Source: Massilia sp. WG5
Lineage (GTDB): Bacteria > Pseudomonadota > Gammaproteobacteria > Burkholderiales > Burkholderiaceae_D
DNA length: 64,000 nt
Assembly (NCBI RefSeq): GCF_001412595.2
Contig: NZ_CP012640.2
Coordinates: forward strand, 2,790,001 to 2,854,000
Direction: 5' to 3'
Made by a program: the position numbers and the translations under genes
Part shown: positions 1 to 6,928 of the stretch, piece by piece
Numbering within the stretch: the stretch's first letter is position 1
How the letters are laid out: every line of letters starts with the position of its first letter
Notes under the pieces: model-generated
What the model saw: the letters and a program-made list of their open reading frames with translations, nothing else
What the model was told of the DNA's origin: nothing
Databases searched by the model: none

Positions 1-1279
1 AGCGGCGCACCCAGCGCGCATTGTCCGTGTCCTTGCGGTGGCGCCACCAGTACAGGCACAGGCCGAACAGCGAAATGGCGAAGGTCAGGAACACCGAGAG
101 CGAATACAGCACCACCAGCAGCGTCACCTCGCCGCCGGTCCAGAACAGGATCGCCAGCGCGGCGATGCCCATCACCAGGATGCCGTTCTGCTTCACCAGC
201 CGCGTCGACAGGTAGCGGAACTGGTGCGGCACCCAGGAATCCGAGGCCATGTTCGACAACACCGAGGGACCGCCGAGGAAGCCGGTATTCGCGGCCACGA
301 ACAGCAGCCCCGCCTCGAAGGCCAGCACCACGGCCAGCACCACATGGTTCAGCATGTCGCCGCCCAGCCCCATGCTGGCGATGATGCGGCGGAAGGTGGT
401 GGCGTTCAGGGTCTCGCCGTGCACCGGCCGCGCTTCCCACAGCAGGTACAGCAGGATGATGCCGCCGGCAGTCACGGCCAGCGACAAGGCCATGTAGAAC
501 ATCGTCATCTTCCCGGTGCGCACGCGCGGCTCGGCCAGCAGGTTGACGTTGTTCGACACCGCTTCCAGGCCGGTATAGGTGCCGCCGCCCTGCGAGTACG
601 CCAGCAGCAGCATCCCGGCCACGCCGGCCCAGCCGATGCCGCCGGCCAGTTCGCGCGTCTCCGCCAGGGTGCCCGGCACCAGCGCCGGCAGGTGCGACGC
701 GTGCGCGACGATGCCGTAGACGATCAGCACCAGGTGGGTGGCGACGAAGCCGAGGAAGATCGGCAGCAGGATCTGGATCGCTTCCTTCAGGCCACGCAGG
801 TTCATCACGATCAGCAGCCCGATGAAGAAGGCTTCGGCGCCCAATTTATAGGGCTGGAAGCCGAGCGGCAGGAAGGACGCCAGCGCGTCGACCCCGGACG
901 CGATCGAGATCGCGATGGTCAGCACGTAGTCGAGGATCAGGGCGCAGCCCGACACCAGCCCCATGTAAGGTCCGACCAGCTTGGTGGCGACGCGGTAGCC
1001 GCCGCCGCCGGTCGGGAACAGCTCGATCACCTGGTTGTAGGCGAGCGCGATGATGAAGACGGTGACGGCGGTGGCGACCGCCATGTACAGGCCGAGGTGG
1101 GTATGGGCGCCCAGCGCGCGGAAGGTCTCCTCCGGACCGTAGGCCGACGAGGACAGGCCGTCCGCGCCGAGCCCGACCCAGGCCAGGAACGCGACCAGCG
1201 CCATCGAATGGCGGGTCTCGCTCTGCATCGGGTCGAGCGCCTTGCCAAGGATGATCTCGCGTATCTTCTTGTTCTTCAT
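1..1279 (-). CDS. APC-superfamily amino acid/cation permease (C-terminal end cut by window edge)
   Basis: An uninterrupted minus-strand frame begins MKNKKIREIILGKALDPMQS and runs off the left edge after about 426 codons. It has roughly ten hydrophobic membrane segments. The N-terminal stretch WVGLGADGLSSSAYGPEE and the later SQGGGTYTGLEAVSNN and NTGFLGGP stretches are typical of APC-superfamily permeases of the amino acid/KUP-like type. It would be an inner-membrane secondary transporter; the substrate cannot be read from the sequence. Codon use matches the high-GC core genome. It diverges from the tRNA-Leu gene. The C-terminal, probably cytoplasmic, part is missing only because the window begins here. 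Confidence 0.8.
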   Translation of the reverse strand, partial: MKNKKIREIILGKALDPMQSETRHSMALVAFLAWVGLGADGLSSSAYGPEETFRALGAHTHLGLYMAVATAVTVFIIALAYNQVIELFPTGGGGYRVATKLVGPYMGLVSGCALILDYVLTIAISIASGVDALASFLPLGFQPYKLGAEAFFIGLLIVMNLRGLKEAIQILLPIFLGFVATHLVLIVYGIVAHASHLPALVPGTLAETRELAGGIGWAGVAGMLLLAYSQGGGTYTGLEAVSNNVNLLAEPRVRTGKMTMFYMALSLAVTAGGIILLYLLWEARPVHGETLNATTFRRIIASMGLGGDMLNHVVLAVVLAFEAGLLFVAANTGFLGGPSVLSNMASDSWVPHQFRYLSTRLVKQNGILVMGIAALAILFWTGGEVTLLVVLYSLSVFLTFAISLFGLCLYWWRHRKDTDNARWVRR

Positions 1280-1358
1280 CGTGCGCGCCGCACTGCTTGC
1301 GGCCGTGTCTCAGGGTAGCGAGATCATACGCTCGAACAGCCGCGCGATGCGTGCCCAC

Positions 1359-1388
1359 TGGTCATTTTTATATCCGATGTGCTAAGAT
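1359..1388 (+). promoter_or_regulatory. possible sigma70 promoter of tRNA-Leu
   Basis: TGGTCA and TAAGAT lie about 18 bases apart and end 17 bases before the first base of the mature tRNA. The intervening stretch is AT-rich compared with its surroundings. The -35 match is weak, so this is a suggestion only. Confidence 0.35.
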
Positions 1389-1405
1389 GCGCGCCTGCGC
1401 TTGCA

Positions 1406-1490
1406 GCCTCTGTGGCGGAATTGGTAGACGCACTTGACTCAAAATCAAGCGCCGAAAGGCGTGCCGGTTCGATTCCGGCCGGAGGCACCA
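1406..1490 (+). tRNA. tRNA-Leu (anticodon CAA)
   Basis: This is an 85-nt class II tRNA with encoded CCA. The acceptor arm GCCTCTG pairs with CGGAGGC. The anticodon stem CTTGA/TCAAG encloses loop CTCAAAA, giving anticodon CAA (reads UUG). A long variable arm is present, and the T-arm is GCCGG-TTCGATT-CCGGC. The 3' end serves as the integration site of the island that follows, and the gene remains intact because the island's att copy restores it. Confidence 0.97.
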
Positions 1491-1496
1491 TCCACC
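1471..1496 (+). repeat. attL: tRNA-Leu 3'-end copy at left island boundary
   Basis: The 3' end of tRNA-Leu recurs at 11875-11900 in the same orientation. The exact shared core is CCGGCCGGAGGCACCA (1475-1490); extended to 26 bases, 24 match. P4-family integrases classically use tRNA 3' ends as attB, and the integrase gene starts 158 bases downstream. Confidence 0.9.
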
Positions 1497-1524
1497 TGTA
1501 TCACTTCGTGTTACCAAATGCTAG

Positions 1525-1557
1525 AACCCGCGTACTCATAGAGGACGCGGGTTTTTT
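1525..1557 (+). terminator. rho-independent terminator behind tRNA-Leu, supplied by the island
   Basis: AACCCGCGT and ACGCGGGTT form a 9-bp GC-rich stem with an 11-base loop, and a run of six T closes it. It lies just inside the island, so the integrated element provides termination for the tRNA transcript and insulates int from read-through. Confidence 0.8.
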
Positions 1558-1605
1558 GTTGTGTTACGTCGGTTCATGTAATCGCACGACATGCTAAAAA
1601 ATTGA

Positions 1606-1653
1606 TGGTACTTTTGTTGGTACGCAGTTCATCCCTTCAACTTAGGTACCAAC
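1606..1653 (+). promoter_or_regulatory. putative integrase arm site and int operator
   Basis: TGGTACTTTTGTTGGTAC (1606-1623) matches 16 of 18 bases of TGGTATTTTTGTTGGTAT at 11820-11837, in the same orientation near the other island end, as expected for arm-type integrase binding sites. In addition GTTGGTAC (1616-1623) is repeated inverted as GTACCAAC (1646-1653), immediately before the int start codon. Integrase binding could therefore also repress its own gene. Confidence 0.55.
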
Positions 1654-2856
1654 ATGCCCTTAACAGATACTCGCGTCCGTCAACTTAAACACACCGGCAA
1701 ACCTACAGGCGATAAGTACACAGATAGCCGCTCACTTCACCTACTCGTCAAAGAAGCTGGGAAGTACTGGAGAATGAGTTACCGCTTTGATGGCAAACAG
1801 CGTACCTTGGCTCTAGGTGTCTACCCGAGTGTTACGCTAGCCAAGGCTCGTCAATTACGAGACCAAGCACGTCAGCTCCTCAGTGAAGGTGTCGACCCAG
1901 TTGAAGCGAAGCGACGAGACAAGGTTGCCAAGGAGTCCGCAGCGAAGCATAGCTTCGAAGCGGTGGCGCGGGACTTGCTCAAATTGAGGGCATGCTCCTT
2001 GGCGCCGAGCACGATCCGCAAGAACACTGCATGGCTCGAGAAGAACGTGTTCCCAGAGATGGGCATGATGCCAATCTCTAAGATTGAACCAAGGGATGTA
2101 CTGTTCATGCTCCGGAAGATCGAAGCACGTGGCGCCATTGAGTCTACCCACAAGATCAGGCAGCTTTGCGGTCAGGTGTTTCGATTTGCCGTTGCTAGTG
2201 GATTGGCCTCGCGGGATGTCACATTTGACCTACGTGACGCCCTGCCATCTGTACCGGAGGTGCACTATGCCGCTATCACCGAGCCCAAGCAGGCGGCAGC
2301 ACTCATGAGGTCAATCAGTAACTACAGCGGGCACCCGTACTCACGTGCTGCGCTGAGGCTTGCCCCTCTATTTTTCGTTCGGCCAGGTGTTCTGCGTGCT
2401 GCCGAATGGAGTGAGTTCGACCTAGACCGTGGTGTATGGTTTATTCCTGCAACCAAAATGAAGATTAGGCAGCCACACATCGTACCCCTCGCTCGTCAGG
2501 CTGTTGGAATCCTACGCTCAATGCACCAGCTTACCGGACATGCTAAGTATGTTTTCCCAAGTATTCGCGCAAAAGACCGCTGCATGAGTGAAAACACCAT
2601 CAACGCAGCGCTGCGTGCGATGGGGTATAGCAAGGACATGATGACGGGACACGGTTTCCGAGCAATGGCACGTACGATTCTTGACGAGGTGCTTGGCGAG
2701 CGTGTCGACCTCATCGAGCATCAGCTTGCTCATGCGGTACGCGATGCAAATGGACGTGCGTATAACCGGACTACTCACCTCCCAGCTCGCATAGAGATGA
2801 TGCAACGTTGGGCCGACTACTTGGATCAGATCGCCCTACCGCAAGCAACTTCCTAG
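1654..2856 (+). CDS. int: P4-type tyrosine integrase
   Basis: A 400-residue site-specific recombinase that should catalyse integration and excision at tRNA-Leu. The N-terminal 80 residues (MPLTDTRVRQLK, then LHLLVKEAGKYWRMSYRFDGKQ and TLALGVYPSVTLAKAR) match the DUF4102 arm-binding domain of P4-like integrases. A SAM-like core-binding domain follows. The catalytic domain keeps the first Arg (FVRPGVLRAAEWSE), HGFR, the late His (LIEHQLAHAV) and the Tyr in AYNR, then ends with the family's MMQRWADYLD tail. Length and motifs are complete, so it should be active. It lies directly downstream of the tRNA target with possible operator repeats over its start. Confidence 0.95.
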   Translation: MPLTDTRVRQLKHTGKPTGDKYTDSRSLHLLVKEAGKYWRMSYRFDGKQRTLALGVYPSVTLAKARQLRDQARQLLSEGVDPVEAKRRDKVAKESAAKHSFEAVARDLLKLRACSLAPSTIRKNTAWLEKNVFPEMGMMPISKIEPRDVLFMLRKIEARGAIESTHKIRQLCGQVFRFAVASGLASRDVTFDLRDALPSVPEVHYAAITEPKQAAALMRSISNYSGHPYSRAALRLAPLFFVRPGVLRAAEWSEFDLDRGVWFIPATKMKIRQPHIVPLARQAVGILRSMHQLTGHAKYVFPSIRAKDRCMSENTINAALRAMGYSKDMMTGHGFRAMARTILDEVLGERVDLIEHQLAHAVRDANGRAYNRTTHLPARIEMMQRWADYLDQIALPQATS

Positions 2857-3002
2857 CCGTCCGACTCTTGTTACAATTTTTCCCCCTCGAATTCTGCGTT
2901 TTTCGAAGGGTTTACAACACGACGCATCAAACACAACCCAAAGTACGTCCGGTAACGCAACACTCATACCGAGTGAAGCGTTTTTTCAAAGGACTGTACA
3001 CG

Positions 3003-3221
3003 ATGCAAAAACTGCTACGAATTTGGGATATTGCCTCCACTAAGGACAAGTCAGGGCAGCTACCAGTTAGCCCTAGCACTGTATGGCGTTGGGTTCGCGA
3101 AGGCCGTTTCCCAAAGCCCTTCAAGTTGAGCAATTCGGTAACTGTGTGGGACGCATCCATGGTCGAAGAATTCATCTCAAAGCAGGCAGCCCCTAGCTCT
3201 GCAAATGAGGTGAAATCATGA
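3003..3221 (+). CDS. AlpA-like small DNA-binding protein (putative excisionase/regulator)
   Basis: A 72-residue protein beginning MQKLLRIWDIASTKDKSG. The segment VSPSTVWRWVREGRFPKPFKLSNSVTVWDASMVEEFI is the MerR-like winged helix seen in AlpA and in phage and satellite excisionases: helix, turn, WR.REGRFP hairpin, then the D..V..F end. The start was chosen because AAAGGA lies about 9 bases upstream; the frame is open further upstream but lacks such a site. Its stop overlaps the next gene by four bases (ATGA), indicating translational coupling. Probable role: control of integrase expression or directionality. Confidence 0.82.
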   Translation: MQKLLRIWDIASTKDKSGQLPVSPSTVWRWVREGRFPKPFKLSNSVTVWDASMVEEFISKQAAPSSANEVKS

Positions 3222-4306
3222 GTCTCACGTTAGCTGACGATTCAATGGACGACAACGGTCGTCGCGTTCCAGAAGTGAAGTACCCATTATGTCAATCATC
3301 CCGAGAAGATAGGTTTAGGCTCATCCCTGCCGGCACTTTTGCGAAAGGGCCACTTCCAGTGTCGATCATCAAGGGTGTACTTCCACAGGCTGAGTTAGCG
3401 GTGTTTTACGGTGCATCAACTGCAGGTAAATCGTTCATACTTATCGACATGATGGGTGCAATCGCCAGAGGCCACTCATGGCGTGGCATAACGGTCAAGC
3501 AGCGTCGAGTAGTTTATATCGTCGCTGAGGGAGTTAAGGGTTTCCGCGCCCGTCTGAGGGCATACTCACAACGCCACGGGATTGACTTGGACACGGTCCC
3601 GTTTGTAGTGGTTACGGAACCACCTAACCTACTCCAGCAAGATGATAAGGCCTTGGCAGCTTCGGTTAAAGCATGGGGTGGGGCCGATATCATCATCTTT
3701 GATACGTTGGCTCAATCGACGCCAGGTGCAAACGAGAACACAAGCGAAGGCATCGGCAAGGCACTTGCCCACTGCAAGCGCCTTCATCGGGTGACTGGCG
3801 CAATGATTGTTCTCGTAGCCCACACTGGCAAAGATGCATCGAAGGGCGTTCGAGGATGGTCTGGCATCAGGGGAGCAGCTGACGTACAGATCGAAGTTGT
3901 ATGTCATGGTGATCAGCGAGCAATCAAGATCGACAAGCAAAAAGACGGCAAGGATGGGAACGAATTTGGATTCCGACTTGAGGAAGTTGTAATTGGTCAG
4001 AACGATGATGGCGACGACGTAACTAGTTGTGTCGTCGAGCACCTTATGACCATGCCTGTGGCGGCACGCAAGAAGGAGCCCCAAAGTCGTAACCAAGCGT
4101 TGATTCTCCGCATTGCGAGCGAGCTGCTTAGGTCTGGCAAAGGGCCAGTGTCTGAAAGGGATCTGATCGAGGCATGTGTCAGTCAAATGCCAAGAAAAGA
4201 GTCTGCAGGATGCGACAACAGACGCCGCGACTTGGCAAGAGCTTTTATGGGTCTTGTAGCAGCGAACCTGATCGATACTCGTGCCGGACACGTAGAGTTG
4301 AAATAG
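3218..4306 (+). CDS. RepA/RecA-like AAA ATPase (putative element replication helicase)
   Basis: A 362-residue protein with Walker A GASTAGKS (65-72) and Walker B-like DIIIFDTLAQ (about 155-163), followed by IVLVAHTGKDASKGVRGWSGIRGAADVQ. This layout is typical of the AAA_25/RSF1010 RepA-like hexameric helicase family common on satellites and integrative elements. The C-terminal 90 residues look like a small winged-helix region. It overlaps the AlpA-like gene by ATGA, so the two form one operon. A replication role is inferred from the family, and the large palindrome only 9 bases downstream fits an origin nearby. It could also be a regulatory ATPase. Confidence 0.78.
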   Translation: MSLTLADDSMDDNGRRVPEVKYPLCQSSREDRFRLIPAGTFAKGPLPVSIIKGVLPQAELAVFYGASTAGKSFILIDMMGAIARGHSWRGITVKQRRVVYIVAEGVKGFRARLRAYSQRHGIDLDTVPFVVVTEPPNLLQQDDKALAASVKAWGGADIIIFDTLAQSTPGANENTSEGIGKALAHCKRLHRVTGAMIVLVAHTGKDASKGVRGWSGIRGAADVQIEVVCHGDQRAIKIDKQKDGKDGNEFGFRLEEVVIGQNDDGDDVTSCVVEHLMTMPVAARKKEPQSRNQALILRIASELLRSGKGPVSERDLIEACVSQMPRKESAGCDNRRRDLARAFMGLVAANLIDTRAGHVELK

Positions 4307-4315
4307 CTCTACGTC

Positions 4316-4364
4316 GCCCTTCCATCCTTCCACCTGTTGTAAACAGGTGGAAGGATGGAAGGGC
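4316..4364. repeat. perfect 23-bp inverted repeat with 3-base loop
   Basis: Arms 4316-4338 and 4342-4364 are exact reverse complements, separated by GTA. The left arm begins GCCCTTCC and ends CACCTGTT. It starts 9 bases after the ATPase stop codon. No T-tract follows on the plus strand, so it is not a typical rho-independent terminator, although it would fold very stably. A role as a single-strand initiation or replication-origin structure, or as an mRNA 3' stabiliser, is possible. Confidence 0.9.
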
Positions 4365-4695
4365 AGAGAGTTCATGGTCACACCTACTTGCGACTACTAC
4401 CTTCCTCTTCGCTAACTCTGTCCCATGCGCGACCGAGACAACGCGGCCGACTCAAACTAATGCATCAATAAGATTGCGGTGCAGCACCAAATCGCTGAAG
4501 CCCCCTAAAAAGTCTCTTTTTCCTCAGCACTTGCTCTTTGCCTCCCCAACTAATCGAGTACCCTAGAATTCGGTCAGCCCATGCCTCGACAAATCGAGAA
4601 TTGCAATCAAAAGTAATGGCTAATGGCAAAGAGCATATAGGCTGCCAGCCGTTTCACCGCTGATTGATTTCGGTACCGAGAACCTTGGCCAGAAG

Positions 4696-4921
4696 ATACT
4701 CCGATCGTCGGAGTATATAGGCCCAACCGCCCAAAGCGCGTTCGGGCCACCCCCTCACGGGGGTCGAGAGTGAGCTGCGCGAGCGATCGGGGGGCGGAGT
4801 GGCGGTCTTCCGACCAATGGGAGGAATACCGTGCAGTAGCGGCGTAGACCCGGTGACTACCGGGGCGGAGCCGTGCCGTTGCAGCGTAGTCCCGGCGGAC
4901 TGCCGGGCCGAAGCTGTGCAC
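4696..4921 (+). other. cluster of at least four perfect hairpins in a gene-free stretch (putative structured RNA or origin)
   Basis: The stretch 4365-4962 holds no convincing gene. Within it lie hairpins at 4696-4716 (ATACTCCGA/TCGGAGTAT), 4749-4764 (ACCCCC/GGGGGT), 4849-4864 (CCCGGT/ACCGGG) and 4891-4907 (CCCGGC/GCCGGG), plus an imperfect one at 4720-4748. The last two can be closed by GTGCA (4831-4835) with TGCAC (4917-4921). Two related units of about 40 bases (GCGTAG.CCCGG...CCGGG.CG.AGC.GTGC) are repeated at 4842-4876 and 4884-4919. The block is far more GC-rich than the genes around it and ends 41 bases before the next start codon. Function unknown. Confidence 0.6.
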
Positions 4922-4962
4922 TTAAGAGTTGAGCTAACGACACCTAAGCGTGGGAGGAAGAC

Positions 4963-5952
4963 ATGAGTTTTTTTCTAACAGCCAAAATGCAGTCTCTTGC
5001 TTGGCAAGGTGTACACGCCTTCTCGACAAAGGATCTTCGTAAAATTCTGCATCATCTTCATCCAATCAAGTTTTACGAATCGCTCTACCGGTATCAACGT
5101 CTTGGAATCCTCGATCAGATCGCTACCGATGTTTTTACATATCCCGAAGTTGCCTCCAATTATCCCGCCAATGATGTGTTGTGCTCAATCGTCAAAGTTT
5201 TGAGGCAGGGATCGTATTCCTACGTAACCGGTGAGTCCGCATTGGCTGAGCACAATGATAACCGCCCGCGGCCCGATACCTTGACTATTGCTACAACAGG
5301 TGAGTCTGGCGAGTATGAAACCCCATACGGCAGAATTTTGTTTCTTCATACCAACCGTTCAATCTCTGAACTGGTGTCACTAACCTCGAGTTTGCCAGAC
5401 AAGCCTTTGCGTATTGCCAATAAGTCACTTGCAGAGTTGGATATCCAACGTCGACAGGAGGTTTGTATGTCAAGTCAGTTTAGGCTAGTTCCAGGATGGA
5501 GCCCTTTTAGTAACAAACTCGGTCGAGTGCAGATTGTTCCTGCTTATGTTCGCCAGGAGCTTCCTCCGCTTTCGCCAAAGCTTGAGCCATATTCATGTTG
5601 GAAGGATTTGTATGCTTCAGACGTTTTTTGGCGCAAACACTTGGGATGGCGTATGTTCAAAGGGCTCGACGGTGCGCTGTATTACCAGTGCGCGCCGACG
5701 GGTGATGATCGTACTGAGTTCATGTTTCGGATCCTTCGCGATCGCAACCGCCTCGCCGACTTGGAGTCGATCTCCCACGACCGACGCAATCAGATAGCCA
5801 TGATCGACAGCATGATGCACGTTTCCGAGGACGCCGAAGATAACTTCATTTCCGAGATGTGGACTGCGGTTGACGCAGCCATGCGCTCTGGCCTACTGCT
5901 GGGACTTGAGCTCGCTGGATGTCATCCAACGGTAAGTCTTGATCTGTTCTAG
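4963..5952 (+). CDS. AbiEi-like type IV antitoxin-related protein with unknown C-terminal domain
   Basis: A 329-residue protein; GGGAGGAAG precedes the start. Residues about 15-160 resemble AbiEi-family antitoxins: a helix-turn-helix-like beginning, then NDVLCSIVKVLRQGSYSYVTGESALAE, LTIATTGESGEYETPYGRILFLHT and KPLRIANKSLAELDIQRR. No AbiEii nucleotidyltransferase toxin follows it. From residue 169 (MSSQFRLVPGW) a different region begins with no match I can name. An internal in-frame ATG at 5467 is preceded by a strong GGAGG site, so this half may also be made separately. Cytoplasmic. It may be an element-borne regulator or a solitary defence component; the AbiEi similarity is by eye. Confidence 0.6.
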   Translation: MSFFLTAKMQSLAWQGVHAFSTKDLRKILHHLHPIKFYESLYRYQRLGILDQIATDVFTYPEVASNYPANDVLCSIVKVLRQGSYSYVTGESALAEHNDNRPRPDTLTIATTGESGEYETPYGRILFLHTNRSISELVSLTSSLPDKPLRIANKSLAELDIQRRQEVCMSSQFRLVPGWSPFSNKLGRVQIVPAYVRQELPPLSPKLEPYSCWKDLYASDVFWRKHLGWRMFKGLDGALYYQCAPTGDDRTEFMFRILRDRNRLADLESISHDRRNQIAMIDSMMHVSEDAEDNFISEMWTAVDAAMRSGLLLGLELAGCHPTVSLDLF

Positions 5953-6051
5953 TAGACCTTTACGTTCCAAAAATGCGCAGCACACCTTGAACGAAACAGC
6001 CAGCACCGCTTACATGAGCGTTTAGCACTAGCCTAGTGAAAGGAGACCATT

Positions 6052-6843
6052 ATGGAGAACGAAAAGGCCAAAAAGATTGTCAAGACTAAGCGCTCATTCA
6101 AATCCAAGATGAAATACCTTACCTCGGATTGGGCGGACGAGATTTGGGAAGGAATGTCAAGGATGAACGATGGCCGGGGTGCCGCTTGGCGCCTTGGCTT
6201 AGCTGCGCTTGCCATCACTGGCGCCAGGCCTGCATCGCTAGAGCGCGGTATCACGTTTAGTTGGCATGTCGACAAACAGGGGCTGGTATGGATGCGTGCA
6301 GAGATACCTGGTGCGAAAATCATTAAGAACAAAGATGGTTCGCCTTATCGTGGACAGGATTTTGTCAAGTTGGCTTGGATGGTCTCGAACACAGTTGACG
6401 CTGTACCGGACATCCCTGAGCGTGCACGTGAATTTCTTGCAATTTTCGAGGAGTTGCGTCACCGACGACCGGGTTTTAAAGGAGCGATTACTGTGTCGTA
6501 TGGGAAGGACGCGATTGCCACTGCTGTGCGCGACCTCAGCAAGCGTCTTTGGCCCAAGAAGAAGCACCATGTCAGCCCGATCTGCTATCGGGAGCGGTTC
6601 TCAGCGCATGCTAAGGCTAGCGGTATGGATCCAGCACATTTGGCCGCTGCAATGGGCCATATTAGTGCCGAGTCTCAAGGAAAATATCAGGCATATCGTG
6701 GCAAAGCCAAGGGCAATGTTTCGCCAAGAAGCCTATTCACTGCTGCTTCTGCCCCAACAGCCATAAAAACCGCTCGAAGTCCAATGTCTCGTTTCAGAAT
6801 GGCCTCTGCGAACAAGACTCGATCAAATTCAAAACACCTCTAA
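6052..6843 (+). CDS. tyrosine-recombinase-like protein, catalytic domain only
   Basis: A 263-residue basic protein; AAGGAG precedes the start codon. It has a tyrosine recombinase layout: Arg in LAITGARPASLERG, a beta hairpin with Lys (AEIPGAKIIKNKDG), then SPICYRERFSAHAKASG, LAAAMGHISAESQGKYQ. The usual His of the HxxR motif is replaced (ICYR), while the second Arg, GH and the terminal Tyr are kept. There is no N-terminal core-binding or arm-binding domain, and the C-terminal 45 residues are a basic, Ser/Lys-rich tail. It may assist the main integrase, act on another site, or be a decayed or repurposed recombinase. It has its own ribosome site and lies about 100 bases after the AbiEi-like gene. 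Confidence 0.65.
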   Translation: MENEKAKKIVKTKRSFKSKMKYLTSDWADEIWEGMSRMNDGRGAAWRLGLAALAITGARPASLERGITFSWHVDKQGLVWMRAEIPGAKIIKNKDGSPYRGQDFVKLAWMVSNTVDAVPDIPERAREFLAIFEELRHRRPGFKGAITVSYGKDAIATAVRDLSKRLWPKKKHHVSPICYRERFSAHAKASGMDPAHLAAAMGHISAESQGKYQAYRGKAKGNVSPRSLFTAASAPTAIKTARSPMSRFRMASANKTRSNSKHL

Positions 6844-6928
6844 CAGGCGAAGGAAATGGCGACCAGACCTCAGTCTGCTGCTGGCACCATCGCCTGTCAT
6901 TTAATTTGCTGACTTGACGTAGGGTGTT

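Noticed and set aside
38..1318. 426-codon plus-strand frame at the left edge
   Set aside because: Antisense to the APC permease, whose frame shows clear membrane helices.
4316..4364. Palindrome as an ordinary rho-independent terminator
   Set aside because: No T-tract follows on the plus strand, and the stem is much longer than usual; left open as a structural element.
4174..4566. 130-codon frame running from inside the ATPase gene over the palindrome
   Set aside because: Starts within another gene in a different frame, has no ribosome site and no recognisable features.
4607..4921. 104-codon minus-strand frame with repeated YAATAR-like stretches
   Set aside because: Its repetition comes from the duplicated hairpin units; no ribosome site and no credible protein features.
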